In this document: piece after piece, positions 9,481-18,334 of the stretch | How the letters are laid out: the number at the start of each line of letters is the position of its first letter | Numbering within the stretch: the stretch's first letter is position 1 | Assembly: GCA_018399685.1 (NCBI GenBank) | Contig: JAGYOK010000015.1 | Location: 1-42,746 of the forward strand | Source of the DNA: Alphaproteobacteria bacterium | GTDB lineage: Bacteria > Pseudomonadota > Alphaproteobacteria > Micavibrionales > Micavibrionaceae | DNA: 42,746 nucleotides | Direction of reading: 5' to 3' | Translations under genes and position numbers: made by a program | Notes under the pieces: model-generated | Told to the model about the DNA's origin: nothing | Seen by the model: only the letters and a program-made list of their open reading frames with translations | Databases searched by the model: none

Positions 9481-10269
9481 ATGAATAACATTTTAGAAAA
9501 AATCCGCGCCAAGAAGCAAGAACACGTAGAGAGTATGAAAGAACAATACTCCTACGATGATCTGCGCAAAATGATCGAAGATACACAGCTCCCTTTAGGC
9601 TTTTTATCTGCCCTAAAACGTAATAAAGGCCACGCTGTTATTGCTGAAGTAAAAAAAGCATCCCCAAGTAAGGGCGTTATACGTGAGAAGTTCAATCCTG
9701 TTGAGATCGCGCGTATGTATAAGAAAGCCGGTGCAGCCTGTATATCTGTTCTGACAGACGAGCCTTTTTTTCAAGGAAGCGATGATTACCTTGTGGCGAT
9801 CAGACAAAATGTTGATCTCCCGATTTTGCGTAAGGATTTTATGATTGATCCGCACCAGATTTTTGAATCTAGGGCACTGGGGGCTGATTGCGTTCTGCTG
9901 ATTATGGCTATGCTTGATGATAATATGGCCTGCCGCCTTTATGAAACTGCCATAGGTCTTAATCTGGATGTGATTGTTGAGGTTCATGATCTGTACGAAC
10001 TTGAGCGGGCAATAAAACTTGACCCAAAGATTATTGGTGTGAATAACCGCAATCTTGATACGATGGAAGTTTCTTTGGATATTTCGCGCGACCTTGTTAT
10101 GCAAATACCACAAAGTTGCTTCAAAATATCAGAAAGTGGCATTTATTCACAAGGCGACATCGAGATGCTTCATTCCATAGGTTATAGGGGATTTTTGGTA
10201 GGTGAGAGCTTGATGCGCGAGGATGATCCCGGAGAAGCATTGCGTGAATTGCTCCTGATCCTACGATAA
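9481..10269 (+). CDS. trpC: Indole-3-glycerol phosphate synthase
   Basis: Closes the indole ring in tryptophan synthesis, from carboxyphenylamino-deoxyribulose phosphate to indole-glycerol phosphate. The 262-residue TIM barrel is complete. It has E56 and K58 in AEVKKASPSKG, K118 in LRKDFMIDP, E167 in VEVHD, N188 in GVNNRNL, E218-S219 in ISESGI and GESLM near the end. No damage is visible, although trpG just upstream is a pseudogene and trpD is missing. No good Shine-Dalgarno site precedes the ATG (the upstream bases are A/T-rich, ending GATAGAATACTTAA) and no convincing promoter is visible, so expression may be weak. It could serve a pathway completed by trp genes elsewhere, or be an early survivor of pathway loss. 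Confidence 0.95.
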   Translation: MNNILEKIRAKKQEHVESMKEQYSYDDLRKMIEDTQLPLGFLSALKRNKGHAVIAEVKKASPSKGVIREKFNPVEIARMYKKAGAACISVLTDEPFFQGSDDYLVAIRQNVDLPILRKDFMIDPHQIFESRALGADCVLLIMAMLDDNMACRLYETAIGLNLDVIVEVHDLYELERAIKLDPKIIGVNNRNLDTMEVSLDISRDLVMQIPQSCFKISESGIYSQGDIEMLHSIGYRGFLVGESLMREDDPGEALRELLLILR

Positions 10270-10285
10270 TAAAAACTGAACATAC

Positions 10286-10314
10286 TTGACACAAAAAGAG
10301 AATTAAAGTAGAAC
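10286..10314 (+). promoter_or_regulatory. lexA promoter
   Basis: A perfect TTGACA (10286-10291) is followed after 17 bases by TAGAAC (10309-10314). The -10 hexamer overlaps the LexA operator, the expected arrangement for an autorepressed gene. The untranslated leader to the lexA ATG would be about 70 bases. Confidence 0.6.
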
Positions 10315-10325
10315 AAATATAGAAA
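10311..10325 (+). promoter_or_regulatory. LexA operator (alphaproteobacterial SOS box)
   Basis: GAAC (10311-10314), seven bases, then GAAA (10322-10325). The known alphaproteobacterial LexA site is a direct repeat GTTC-N7-GTTC, read here as GAAC-N7-GAAC, so this is a one-mismatch match. Overlap with the -10 element and position directly upstream of lexA support autoregulation. Confidence 0.65.
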
Positions 10326-10390
10326 TTTTCTGAGTTCTTGGGAAATTTTATGGCAGAAGGCTTACTTTTTAACGGGGAGATACGAAACGC

Positions 10391-11083
10391 ATGCTCACAA
10401 AAAAGCAAAAGGATTTATTGTTATTTATTCATCAGAAGATGTCAGAAGATGATATCCCTCCTTCGTTTGAAGAAATGAAAGATGCGCTGGGGCTAAAATC
10501 TAAATCCGGTATTCATAGGCTTATTTCTGCTTTAGTAGAACGCGGCTATATTGAACGCCTGCCGCACAGAGCGCGCGCGCTTGAGATTAAACGCCTCCCC
10601 GATAGCATTATGCAGGAAAAGGGTGGCGTTACAGGAACCTCTGGCAGTGCTGGTCGCTCTATGGCAGATGTTATGTCTATCAATCCTGCCTCTGATGGAT
10701 TTGACGAAGTGCCACTTTGTGGCCGTATTGCTGCTGGTTCGCCGATTGAGGCGATTCGAAATGAGGGAGAGTCTTTACAAATTCCCAAAGGCTTTATCGG
10801 CCGTGGAGAGCATTACGCCCTTTTAGTAGACGGGGATTCCATGATTAATGCCGGTATTCATGACTGTGATACGGTTATTATCCGTCGCTGCGATAGTGCA
10901 GAAAACGGGGAGATTGTAGTTGCCCTGATTGATGACCTAGAAGTGACGCTCAAGCGATTACGTCGTGCGGGCAACAAGATTGTACTGGAGCCTGAAAACG
11001 ACGCCTATGAGCCCCGTATTTTAGAGCCGGAGCGCGTGAAAATTCAAGGTAAGCTGGCTAGTCTTTTACGGACTTATCATTAG
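10391..11083 (+). CDS. lexA: SOS response repressor LexA
   Basis: Represses DNA-damage genes and self-cleaves when activated by RecA. The 230-residue protein has an N-terminal winged helix (residues 1-65: [10 protein letters not shown], then recognition helix [19 protein letters not shown]). A linker follows, then the S24 peptidase domain. The cleavage bond is Ala115-Gly116 in GRIAAGSP, the nucleophile Ser150 is in DGDSM and the general base Lys188 is in EVTLKRL. GGGAG lies about ten bases before the ATG. The gene converges with comEC, and their 3' ends overlap by 26 bases. In relatives moaC and moeA often lie between trpC and lexA; here only the promoter does. Confidence 0.97.
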   Translation: MLTKKQKDLLLFIHQKMSEDDIPPSFEEMKDALGLKSKSGIHRLISALVERGYIERLPHRARALEIKRLPDSIMQEKGGVTGTSGSAGRSMADVMSINPASDGFDEVPLCGRIAAGSPIEAIRNEGESLQIPKGFIGRGEHYALLVDGDSMINAGIHDCDTVIIRRCDSAENGEIVVALIDDLEVTLKRLRRAGNKIVLEPENDAYEPRILEPERVKIQGKLASLLRTYH

Positions 11084-13262
11084 ATTTGCGATCAGGCTTT
11101 GACCAAAGCCTGTTTCCTTGGCTGTCTGCTATGGTTTTTATCCGAATTTCAGGAGATAGCCACACAGCATGCGTACCGTTTTTCCATGTATCAAATTTAT
11201 CAATAATATAAGAAGCACGACATTGTAAACCATAAGGAACAGGCTCTTCGCTGATAAGCAAGTCTGCCCACGTGCACTCCTCTTTTAAAATATATGCAGA
11301 GCGTGCAAAGCTCACTTTTTGTCCTTGTATAGTAAATCTACACCCCTGCTCCCCACATTTATAAAGCGTATTATCATCTTTGCCGGTTCCTTTGTAATCC
11401 AGTAAAAGTGCAGATTTTACAGGCTTACCATAAAGTTTTTCCCAATTCTCCAATACAAAACGATCATTACGTCTGGATGAAGTGAAAAGCTTAATACCTT
11501 CTTCGGGTGTGCTTTGACGAAATAAGAATAACTTGTGCGACCCGGCGACAAGAACATCGGGCATAATTAATTTTTGTGTAAGTACAATCCCATAAATAAG
11601 CGCAGGTATAGCCAAATACTTTCCAGCCCCTTTCCACAGCATCATGAAGAGCACAGCACCATTAATCAGGATAAATGCGCTAAAAGGCCACATCGCATTA
11701 TAGATAACTGCATGTGGGAGGCTGGCCGCCCAGTAGGATATATCCAACATCCCCTCTATCCCATACCCCATCAATGTAAGGGGGAAAGCATCCAGCCCCA
11801 AGGGCATAAGCACAATGCTCAGAAGTGCAAGAGGCATAATGAAAAAAGCAAAGAGTGGCATAGCAAGCAAATTAGATGCAGAGCCAATAAAGGAGACTTG
11901 CCCGAAGTGATATAAAGAAAAAGGAGCGGTAGCTATACTTGCGATTATTGTAGTTAGACAAACACCAATAAAATACAGGGAGGCTTTTTTTGTTATAGAC
12001 GCTTTGGAATAAGCATTAGACCATTTCTGGCGGGTCACATCATAGAAATAAACCAGACTGGTTACAGCGGCAAAAGACATCTGAAAGCTCACGGAAAGCA
12101 GGCTTTCAGGTTTAATAATGAGAACAAAAATCGCCGAGGCCGCTACAAGCCGTAAAGATATGGGGGAGCGATCTACAATAATTGCTAAAAATACAATAGT
12201 TATCATTAATACGGAACGTTGCGTAGGCACGGTTGTCCCGGCCATAAACATATAGAATACAGCCCCTGCTACAGCAAACACAGCAGCTATTTTCTTAATT
12301 GGATAGCGCAGAGCCAGCGACGGTATACACGCCATAATAAATCGCAAAACAAAAAAGAGTGTTCCAGCAAAAATACCTACGTGCAAGCCAGAGATCGCCA
12401 ACATATGAGCCAGCCCTGCATCACGAATGGCCTGGCGGTCTTTCTCCGATATTGCATTCTTTTTTCCAACCATCAGAGCTGCTGCTATAGTTGCTCTGTC
12501 AGGTGGTATAATTTCATATATTCTAAGTTCAACAATCTGGCGCAAGGATTCTATAAGCCTCCCCCCAGAGTTTTTTACAAAAAAACCTGAAGGAGTTTTA
12601 TCAGTTATAACCTCCGGTTCGTTATACACAAATCCCACAGCTCCTATTTTCTGAAAAAACAAGTAGCGCCTGAAATCGAAACCTCCGGGAATAAGCGGCG
12701 CCGAAGGAGGGTTTAAACCAGCAAGAAGGCGAACAGTCTGCCCCACCCTCACATTTTCATCTTTGCGGATTGTAAGACGCAACCTCAATGGCTGCTCGTT
12801 TTTTTGTAATTTTTCGATATCTATAACATCGATAATCATGCGGCTCCCTTTCCCTTCATGGAGCTTTTCTATCTCGCGGATACGTCCTGTAACCTCAGTG
12901 GCAGTCATTTTTTTTGATAAAATTGGTGTAGAAACGCTATGAGTACGTAAAGTAGTGGCGCTAAACCCTGCGGCAAATATTATGAATACAAGGATCATAG
13001 GTCTTAATGTGCTGAGTATACTGTAAACAGCCATCATAAGAGCAAGAGAGAAAAGCCCCAAAAATAAAGGAGGCTCAACAGGAAGAGCAAAGTAAGCCCC
13101 TATTCCACAAGAAAAAATTACAGGAATCCATAAAAATAGATTAGATTTCTGTAGGTCTAACTGTGATCTGACAAAGGTGCTAACCGAGTTTATTTTGGAA
13201 AGCCATTGCTCATAAAGCAGCTTATTTATGGCAATCTTGTCTATGCGGGAGAGCTTTAGCAT
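11058..13262 (-). CDS. comEC: ComEC/Rec2-family DNA uptake membrane protein
   Basis: Polytopic inner-membrane protein of the family that forms the DNA channel in natural transformation. The 734-residue protein has an N-terminal hydrophobic pair and a DUF4131-like OB region ([21 protein letters not shown]). The Competence domain follows with [35 protein letters not shown], the family signature, and many membrane helices to about residue 565. The C-terminal part is short and lacks the HxHxDH motif of the metallo-beta-lactamase domain found in many ComEC proteins, as is common in alphaproteobacteria. It diverges from gltX, with 60 bases between start codons. Confidence 0.93.
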   Translation of the reverse strand: MLKLSRIDKIAINKLLYEQWLSKINSVSTFVRSQLDLQKSNLFLWIPVIFSCGIGAYFALPVEPPLFLGLFSLALMMAVYSILSTLRPMILVFIIFAAGFSATTLRTHSVSTPILSKKMTATEVTGRIREIEKLHEGKGSRMIIDVIDIEKLQKNEQPLRLRLTIRKDENVRVGQTVRLLAGLNPPSAPLIPGGFDFRRYLFFQKIGAVGFVYNEPEVITDKTPSGFFVKNSGGRLIESLRQIVELRIYEIIPPDRATIAAALMVGKKNAISEKDRQAIRDAGLAHMLAISGLHVGIFAGTLFFVLRFIMACIPSLALRYPIKKIAAVFAVAGAVFYMFMAGTTVPTQRSVLMITIVFLAIIVDRSPISLRLVAASAIFVLIIKPESLLSVSFQMSFAAVTSLVYFYDVTRQKWSNAYSKASITKKASLYFIGVCLTTIIASIATAPFSLYHFGQVSFIGSASNLLAMPLFAFFIMPLALLSIVLMPLGLDAFPLTLMGYGIEGMLDISYWAASLPHAVIYNAMWPFSAFILINGAVLFMMLWKGAGKYLAIPALIYGIVLTQKLIMPDVLVAGSHKLFLFRQSTPEEGIKLFTSSRRNDRFVLENWEKLYGKPVKSALLLDYKGTGKDDNTLYKCGEQGCRFTIQGQKVSFARSAYILKEECTWADLLISEEPVPYGLQCRASYIIDKFDTWKNGTHAVWLSPEIRIKTIADSQGNRLWSKPDRKSNDKSVKD

Positions 13263-13322
13263 GCTAATAATATCGGCCTGTTAATTATGAGTTATGTTTA
13301 TAATAAAAAGGGCTTGTTCATT

Positions 13323-14723
13323 ATGAGTGTTGTAACACGTTTTCCCCCATCTCCTACAGGGCTTATGCATGTAGGAAACGCACGTACAGCGTTATTTAAC
13401 TGGTTATATGCCCGTCACCATAAAGGAAAGTTTGTGGTGCGTATAGAGGATACAGATAGAAAGCGTCACTCGGAAGAAGCAGTGCAAGTTATCATGGACG
13501 CGCTTGAGTGGTTGGGGCTGGACTATGACGGCGAGGTAACGTCGCAGTTCTCGCGTTTGGATCGTCACACCGAAGTCGCCAAAGAGATGGTTGCTAAAGG
13601 TCAGGCTTATTACTGCTATTGTAGCCCCGAAGATCTGAAAGAAATGCGTGAAAAGGCTCGCGCAGATGGATGTAAAACTTTCTATGATCGACGTTGGCGC
13701 AATGCAGATTCATCCAAAGCCCCAAAAGACATAAATCCGGTTATCCGCATTAAAGCACCAATGGAGGGTGCAACCACGATAAATGATAAAGTTCAAGGAG
13801 AAGTTACTGTTGCCAACGATCAGCTTGATGATTTCATTATCCTGCGTTCAGATGGCACCCCGACTTACATGCTTTCCGTTGTTGTTGATGACCACGATAT
13901 GGGCGTAACCCACATTATTCGTGGAGACGATCATCTAAACAATACATTTCGCCAGAAGATCATATTCGACGCTATGGGCTGGGACGTCCCGACATTTGCT
14001 CATTTGCCTCTGCTTCATGGATCAGATGGTGCCAAGTTTTCAAAACGCCACGGAGCGCAAAGTATATCTGAATTCAAAGAAATGGGTTATTTACCAGAGG
14101 CTTTGAGCAATTACTTACTACGCCTGGGCTGGTCTCATGGGGACGAAGAAGTCATTCCTCGCGACAAAGCTGTGGAATGGTTCGACCTTGACCCTGTTGG
14201 TAAAGCGCCTGCTAAATTTGATTTTAAGAAACTAGAGAATTTGAATGCTCATTACATCAATGAAGCCGATACAGAATATTTGCTTAAACAAGCGGCTCCC
14301 TTTTTTGTTAAACGTTTAGGTTTAAAGCCATCGGGAATCGGGCTTGAGCGCCTCATAGCCGGAATTGATGAACTGAAATCCAGAGCAAAGACCCTCATCC
14401 AGTTTGTTGATGACGGGGCATTCTATGTAAAGGAGATTCCTTTTTCATATGATGAAAAAGCTCAGAAAAACATAGATGAGGCCAAAGATGTACTTTCCAC
14501 TCTTCTTGAATGTTTTGAATCACACAAAGGTGCTTTTGATGCTGAATTTGTTCAAAGCACCTGCAAAGAGATTGCCGATGATATGAGAGACGGGAAACTC
14601 GGTAAAGTTGCAATGCCTCTGCGCGCCGCTCTGACCGGAACTACCGTATCTCCATCAATCTTTCATGCCTCTGAAATTTTAGGAAAAGAAGAGTGCTGTG
14701 AACGTCTCCGAGCTGTTTTGTAG
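13323..14723 (+). CDS. gltX: Glutamyl-tRNA synthetase
   Basis: Charges tRNA-Glu, and in many alphaproteobacteria also tRNA-Gln before amidation. The frame opens at 13287, but the family N-terminus is MSVVTRFPPSPTG, so I choose ATG 13323, which has an AAGGG-type site upstream. The 466-residue protein has the class I HIGH equivalent (MHVGNARTALFNW), RIEDTDR, a CYC pair in the zinc-region insert, IRGDDHLNNTFRQ, the KMSKS equivalent KFSKRHG and a helical anticodon domain. Relatives often carry two gltX copies; the other is not here. gltA, often the next gene, is absent, and lpxB converges 55 bases downstream. Confidence 0.96.
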   Translation: MSVVTRFPPSPTGLMHVGNARTALFNWLYARHHKGKFVVRIEDTDRKRHSEEAVQVIMDALEWLGLDYDGEVTSQFSRLDRHTEVAKEMVAKGQAYYCYCSPEDLKEMREKARADGCKTFYDRRWRNADSSKAPKDINPVIRIKAPMEGATTINDKVQGEVTVANDQLDDFIILRSDGTPTYMLSVVVDDHDMGVTHIIRGDDHLNNTFRQKIIFDAMGWDVPTFAHLPLLHGSDGAKFSKRHGAQSISEFKEMGYLPEALSNYLLRLGWSHGDEEVIPRDKAVEWFDLDPVGKAPAKFDFKKLENLNAHYINEADTEYLLKQAAPFFVKRLGLKPSGIGLERLIAGIDELKSRAKTLIQFVDDGAFYVKEIPFSYDEKAQKNIDEAKDVLSTLLECFESHKGAFDAEFVQSTCKEIADDMRDGKLGKVAMPLRAALTGTTVSPSIFHASEILGKEECCERLRAVL

Positions 14724-14778
14724 AAGACCGTTAATTTAAAGTATTTGCCTGTTAGCGCAAGAATTATCAAGCAATTTT

Positions 14779-15942
14779 TTACTGGATTTTTAAAGTGTTA
14801 AGAATAAAAGTTGCAGCTTTTTGTGATGGGGTATGACCTTCCCTTGAGCCAAGCTTGGCATCAAGTTCCATAAACGCAGTTTTTTGTTCTTCTCGCAGTT
14901 TTTTGTCTTGTAAAATGTCTATAGCGCTCTGTGCTATAATTTCGGGTACGCACTTTTCTTGCAATAACTCTGGTACGACATCTTTGCCAAGCAATATGTT
15001 AGCAAGGTGAACGTGTTTAATTTTAATAAGTTTTTTTATAAGGAACGCAGTAACAGGATTGACCTTATAGCATATAATATGTGGGACTCCGGCATAAGCC
15101 AACTCCAGACCAACAGTTCCCGAAACAGCAATACCAACATCACAGGCTTTCATAGCCTCCCATTTCATAAGTGGATTTGAAATCACATATACAGGGAGAT
15201 TAAAGTCTTTTAAAATGTTTTGCACATCGTATTCGAGTCGGGGAAGCGTTGGTGCAATAATATGAAGATTATCTTCGACATCGTAAATCATTTTTGCTGC
15301 AGATTTGATTATTGAGCTTAGATTTTTAAATTCACTTTCTCTACTACCAAAAAATAGTCCTAGAGTTTTTGCACTATCTGGAATTTCGTTTTCTTTAAGA
15401 AAAATATCACCCGTAGCGCTCTTTGCGTCGCTAACTATAAGAGGGTGCCCAACGTGTTCGGCTTTAAGGTGATGTTTTGTGAAATACTCTGGCTCCATCG
15501 GTAAAAGGCACATAATACCATCAAGAAATTGTGCAATTTTTTGTGCTCTTTCAGGACGCCATGCCCATACGCTTGGCGCAACATAATGAATAATTTTACC
15601 TTTATAAATTCCTCTTTTTTTTAAGTTTTTAGCTATATGAAAATTAAAATCAGGAAAATCAACAGTGATAACTGCGTCAGGTTGTTTTAATTCTATTTCC
15701 TCAAGGATAGCTTTTTTAATTCTTAGCAAGTGAAGCAGTTTGGGCAGTATTTCCCATATACCCACTACGGATATTTGATCCATGGGAAGAAGTGTTTCAA
15801 ACCCCTCCTCTTCCATTAATGGACCACCAATTCCCATACACTCAACATTTTTGCCACCTTCAGGGTAATTCTGTAACGCGCGAATAAGCGGTGCTGCTAG
15901 AGCGTCTCCGGAATCTTCACCTACAATAAAAAATAATTTCAT
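14779..15942 (-). CDS. lpxB: Lipid-A-disaccharide synthase
   Basis: GT-B glycosyltransferase joining UDP-2,3-diacylglucosamine and lipid X to form the lipid A disaccharide at the inner membrane. The 387-residue protein has the N-terminal FIVGEDSGD motif, the VDFPDFNFHIAK segment, HYVAPSVWAWRPERA, GHPL, the LFFGSRESE nucleotide-side loop and a C-terminal GTVGLELAYAGVPHIICYK donor-binding block. All are typical. It is the last gene of the long minus-strand envelope cluster and follows lpxI, which makes its substrate. Confidence 0.97.
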   Translation of the reverse strand: MKLFFIVGEDSGDALAAPLIRALQNYPEGGKNVECMGIGGPLMEEEGFETLLPMDQISVVGIWEILPKLLHLLRIKKAILEEIELKQPDAVITVDFPDFNFHIAKNLKKRGIYKGKIIHYVAPSVWAWRPERAQKIAQFLDGIMCLLPMEPEYFTKHHLKAEHVGHPLIVSDAKSATGDIFLKENEIPDSAKTLGLFFGSRESEFKNLSSIIKSAAKMIYDVEDNLHIIAPTLPRLEYDVQNILKDFNLPVYVISNPLMKWEAMKACDVGIAVSGTVGLELAYAGVPHIICYKVNPVTAFLIKKLIKIKHVHLANILLGKDVVPELLQEKCVPEIIAQSAIDILQDKKLREEQKTAFMELDAKLGSREGHTPSQKAATFILNTLKIQ

Positions 15943-15988
15943 AATTTTTTTGCCCTATTGCCACAAGATGGCATATTTTGAAAACACG

Positions 15989-16018
15989 GCGCGTATCAAA
16001 TAAGCGCGTATCAAGAAA
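15989..16018. repeat. 15-base tandem duplication at the 3' end of lpxI
   Basis: GCGCGTATCAA occurs at 15989-15999 and again at 16004-16014, giving a 15-base period (the last bases of each unit differ). The second copy contains the lpxI stop codon, so the duplication sits in and just after the gene end. It looks like a recent slippage event with no assigned function. Confidence 0.6.
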
Positions 16019-16877
16019 AATGGTTTATATCCACACCGACCACAAATATTTTATACTTATTTGCATATTCTGCAATGTTTTTAGGGTCAACAAGTAGTGT
16101 ATATCCGGCCTGAAGCGCTATTCCTTTTAACCCTGCTTCATAAGCGTTTTGGATTGTATCGACGCCAATCGTCGGTAAATCAAGCGATGTATCTTGCTGT
16201 GGTTTACAGGTTTTCACCAGAATGCCGCCGTCTGATTTATCAGATTTCAATAAAGGGGCACAGCGCTTTATAAGAGCATCTGTACCATGTTCATCTTCGA
16301 GTCCGATGACTCTTCCGTTTTGTACAATTACCGCCTGCCCTATATCTTTTTTTCCAAGGTCTTGTGATGCTTGGATTCCGAGTTCTATTGTTTTCCGGTC
16401 AGTTGGAGTGTTTTTATAGTCTCCCAGCACGCCGCGCGGCATAAGTAAATTATCACAGAAGTCCTGAACAGCGCGAACTTTAAACTCCTCTTTTTCCAGC
16501 TCCCCTTTTAAAGCGCAGAGTAAATCATTATCTCCTAATGCCTTGAAAGCAATACGGGATAGAATTTGTACAGCCTTAATATCGGGTTTTATTCGGGAAA
16601 GCTTGGGGCGTTTGACGCTTCCTATCAAGACAAGATCAGTAACATCGTTTTGTTTAAAGAAGTCAATAATTTTACCGGCACTTCCAAGATCAACCCAAAG
16701 CGTTTGTTTTTCAGGGTGGTTTTTAATTAGAAATTTGTCACATTGCTCATTTATTGCTGCAACATAAACTTCGATACTTTTGTTTTTGCAAACATCCAGA
16801 AGGTAAGCGGGGAGCTTTCCGCCTCCTGCTATAACGCCAAGTTTATCAATTTGTTCTATTTCTTTCGTGGCTGACAT
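16011..16877 (-). CDS. lpxI: UDP-2,3-diacylglucosamine diphosphatase LpxI
   Basis: Hydrolyses UDP-2,3-diacylglucosamine to lipid X. Alphaproteobacteria use this DUF1009 enzyme in place of LpxH. The 288-residue protein shows KLGVIAGGGKLPAYLLD at the N-terminus, VLIGSVKRPKL, GDNDLLCAL, an acidic ELGIQASQDLGKKDIGQAVIV stretch and the C-terminal DLPTIGVDTIQNAYEAGLKGIALQAG signature. The start codon lies inside the end of lpxA (22-base overlap), suggesting translational coupling. The order lpxA-lpxI-lpxB matches the pathway apart from deacetylation. Confidence 0.95.
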   Translation of the reverse strand: MSATKEIEQIDKLGVIAGGGKLPAYLLDVCKNKSIEVYVAAINEQCDKFLIKNHPEKQTLWVDLGSAGKIIDFFKQNDVTDLVLIGSVKRPKLSRIKPDIKAVQILSRIAFKALGDNDLLCALKGELEKEEFKVRAVQDFCDNLLMPRGVLGDYKNTPTDRKTIELGIQASQDLGKKDIGQAVIVQNGRVIGLEDEHGTDALIKRCAPLLKSDKSDGGILVKTCKPQQDTSLDLPTIGVDTIQNAYEAGLKGIALQAGYTLLVDPKNIAEYANKYKIFVVGVDINHFS

Positions 16878-17650
16878 AGGGGAAATTTTGTTTTTTCTCG
16901 GGCAAAATTAATAATCGAAGTAACCAGATCATCGTTAGGGAATCCCTCGGAAACGCTTTCCAGCCGCTCCTCCAATGTGCCTTCATCCCCAAAAAGCTGG
17001 TTAAAGGCACGTTGGAGCTGACGGATTTGTTGTTTGGTAAACCCTCTCCGCTCCAGTCCTATCAAATTAAGTCCAGCCAGAAACGCGCGATCACCTTTGA
17101 CGCGTCCATAAGGAATGACATCACTTTCAACACCTGACATACCGCCGATAATGGCATGAGCACCAATTCGTACAAACTGATGAACCGCCGATAAGCCGCC
17201 TAAAACAGCAAAATCTCCTACATGTACATGACCAGCCAGCGTTGCATTGTTGGCAAGAATAACGTTATTTCCTACAACGCAGTCATGAGCAACGTGAGCT
17301 GCCATCATAAACAAACAGTTATCCCCCACAACAGTTTGCATATCACCGCCCTCGGTTCCGGGGTTCATTGTAACATGCTCACGAATTGTGTTGTTTTTGC
17401 CAATTATAAGGGATGATTTCTCACCACCATATTTTAAATCCTGAGGAGGCGTTCCCAACGAAGCAAATGGAAAAACGCGCGTGTTTTCGCCAATAGTCGT
17501 CACCCCTTCGATATGTACATGAGAGACTAGTGTTACCCCGTCTTCAATAATAACATCCGAGCCGACACAACAGTAAGGTCCTATATTTGCTGCGTCAGAA
17601 ATTTTGGCACCATCTTCAATAATGGCTGTAGGGTGTATATTTTGGGGCAT
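16856..17650 (-). CDS. lpxA: UDP-N-acetylglucosamine acyltransferase
   Basis: First enzyme of lipid A synthesis, transferring a 3-hydroxyacyl chain from acyl carrier protein to UDP-GlcNAc. The 264-residue protein begins with HPTAIIEDGAKI and runs through hexapeptide repeats of a left-handed beta helix to about residue 190. It includes FASLGTPPQDLKY, REHVTMNPGTEGG, the catalytic histidine in AHVAHDC, and HQFVRIG. A helical C-terminal domain follows (GLNLIGLERRGF). The 143-base gap to fabZ upstream is the longest in this part of the cluster. It contains A/T-rich sequence that could hold an internal promoter, but no convincing hexamer pair stands out. Confidence 0.97.
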   Translation of the reverse strand: MPQNIHPTAIIEDGAKISDAANIGPYCCVGSDVIIEDGVTLVSHVHIEGVTTIGENTRVFPFASLGTPPQDLKYGGEKSSLIIGKNNTIREHVTMNPGTEGGDMQTVVGDNCLFMMAAHVAHDCVVGNNVILANNATLAGHVHVGDFAVLGGLSAVHQFVRIGAHAIIGGMSGVESDVIPYGRVKGDRAFLAGLNLIGLERRGFTKQQIRQLQRAFNQLFGDEGTLEERLESVSEGFPNDDLVTSIINFAREKTKFPLCQPRKK

Positions 17651-17793
17651 TATATTAATTTTTCCATGAATTAGATAGGTGTGTAGTATGCGTAAGATAT
17701 GTACAACCCTAACAAAGCGTATATCTAATACAAGTCACACTTTGTTACGAAAAGTATCACGACATGTTTATATAGTTGTCGTTTTTATAATTA

Positions 17794-18264
17794 CTATCTT
17801 GCGGCTGAATCCATATCAGTAATCATAGCACTTATAACAGCTTCCGCGCAGACTTTGCCTTTAACCGTGGCAGTACCTTTAAATTTCCAGACGGCTCCGC
17901 GGGACTGTATTTTTTCAACATGGACATGCATTGTATCGCCTGGGATCACGGGCTTTCTGAAGCGGGCATTATCGATGGTCATAAAATAAACAACCTTACC
18001 CTTGGCTTTTTCTCCCAAAAAGTCGACTACGACTAGCGCCGCTGTTTGAGCCATGGATTCGATAATTAGAACACCAGGCATCACAGGATAACCCGGAAAG
18101 TGACCCATAAACTGGGGTTCATTCATAGTAACGTTTTTGATGCTAGTTGCACTCTCACCGGATTCAAGCTCTATAACCCTATCTACCAGCAAAATAGGAT
18201 AGCGATGTGGAATCATTTCCATTACTTGTTGAATATCGATAAGAGTTTTGTTAACTCCACTCAT
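17794..18264 (-). CDS. fabZ: 3-hydroxyacyl-ACP dehydratase FabZ
   Basis: Hot-dog fold dehydratase of fatty acid elongation, removing water from 3-hydroxyacyl-ACP; it competes with LpxA and LpxD for hydroxyacyl-ACP. The 156-residue protein has [14 protein letters not shown], the catalytic histidine in [13 protein letters not shown] and the catalytic glutamate in [11 protein letters not shown]. Its position between lpxD and lpxA is conserved in many Gram-negative bacteria. Confidence 0.97.
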   Translation of the reverse strand: MSGVNKTLIDIQQVMEMIPHRYPILLVDRVIELESGESATSIKNVTMNEPQFMGHFPGYPVMPGVLIIESMAQTAALVVVDFLGEKAKGKVVYFMTIDNARFRKPVIPGDTMHVHVEKIQSRGAVWKFKGTATVKGKVCAEAVISAMITDMDSAAR

Positions 18265-18334
18265 TTTAATTGTTCCTTAATCATCTTTTTGTTTTGTTAT
18301 TAACTTGTTATTTTTAATCTATCCTGACTAGTAA

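Noticed and set aside
9613-10113. 166-codon open frame antisense to trpC
   Set aside because: It lies wholly inside trpC, resembles no family, and its composition is explained by the codon pattern of the real gene on the other strand.
11058-11600. ComEC C-terminal region as a truncated metallo-beta-lactamase domain due to mutation
   Set aside because: The frame is intact, and short C-termini without the HxHxDH motif are common in alphaproteobacterial ComEC, so this is not evidence of damage.
13287-13322. Upstream ATG of gltX adding 12 residues
   Set aside because: The family N-terminus begins at MSVVTRFPPSPTG and the inner ATG has the better ribosome site context.
14724-14778. Possible bidirectional terminator between gltX and lpxB
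   Set aside because: Only a four-base TTGC/GCAA pairing is present with no strong stem.
17651-17793. Possible internal promoter in the fabZ-lpxA gap
   Set aside because: Several A/T-rich hexamers occur, but no pair combines good -35 and -10 matches with 16-18 base spacing.
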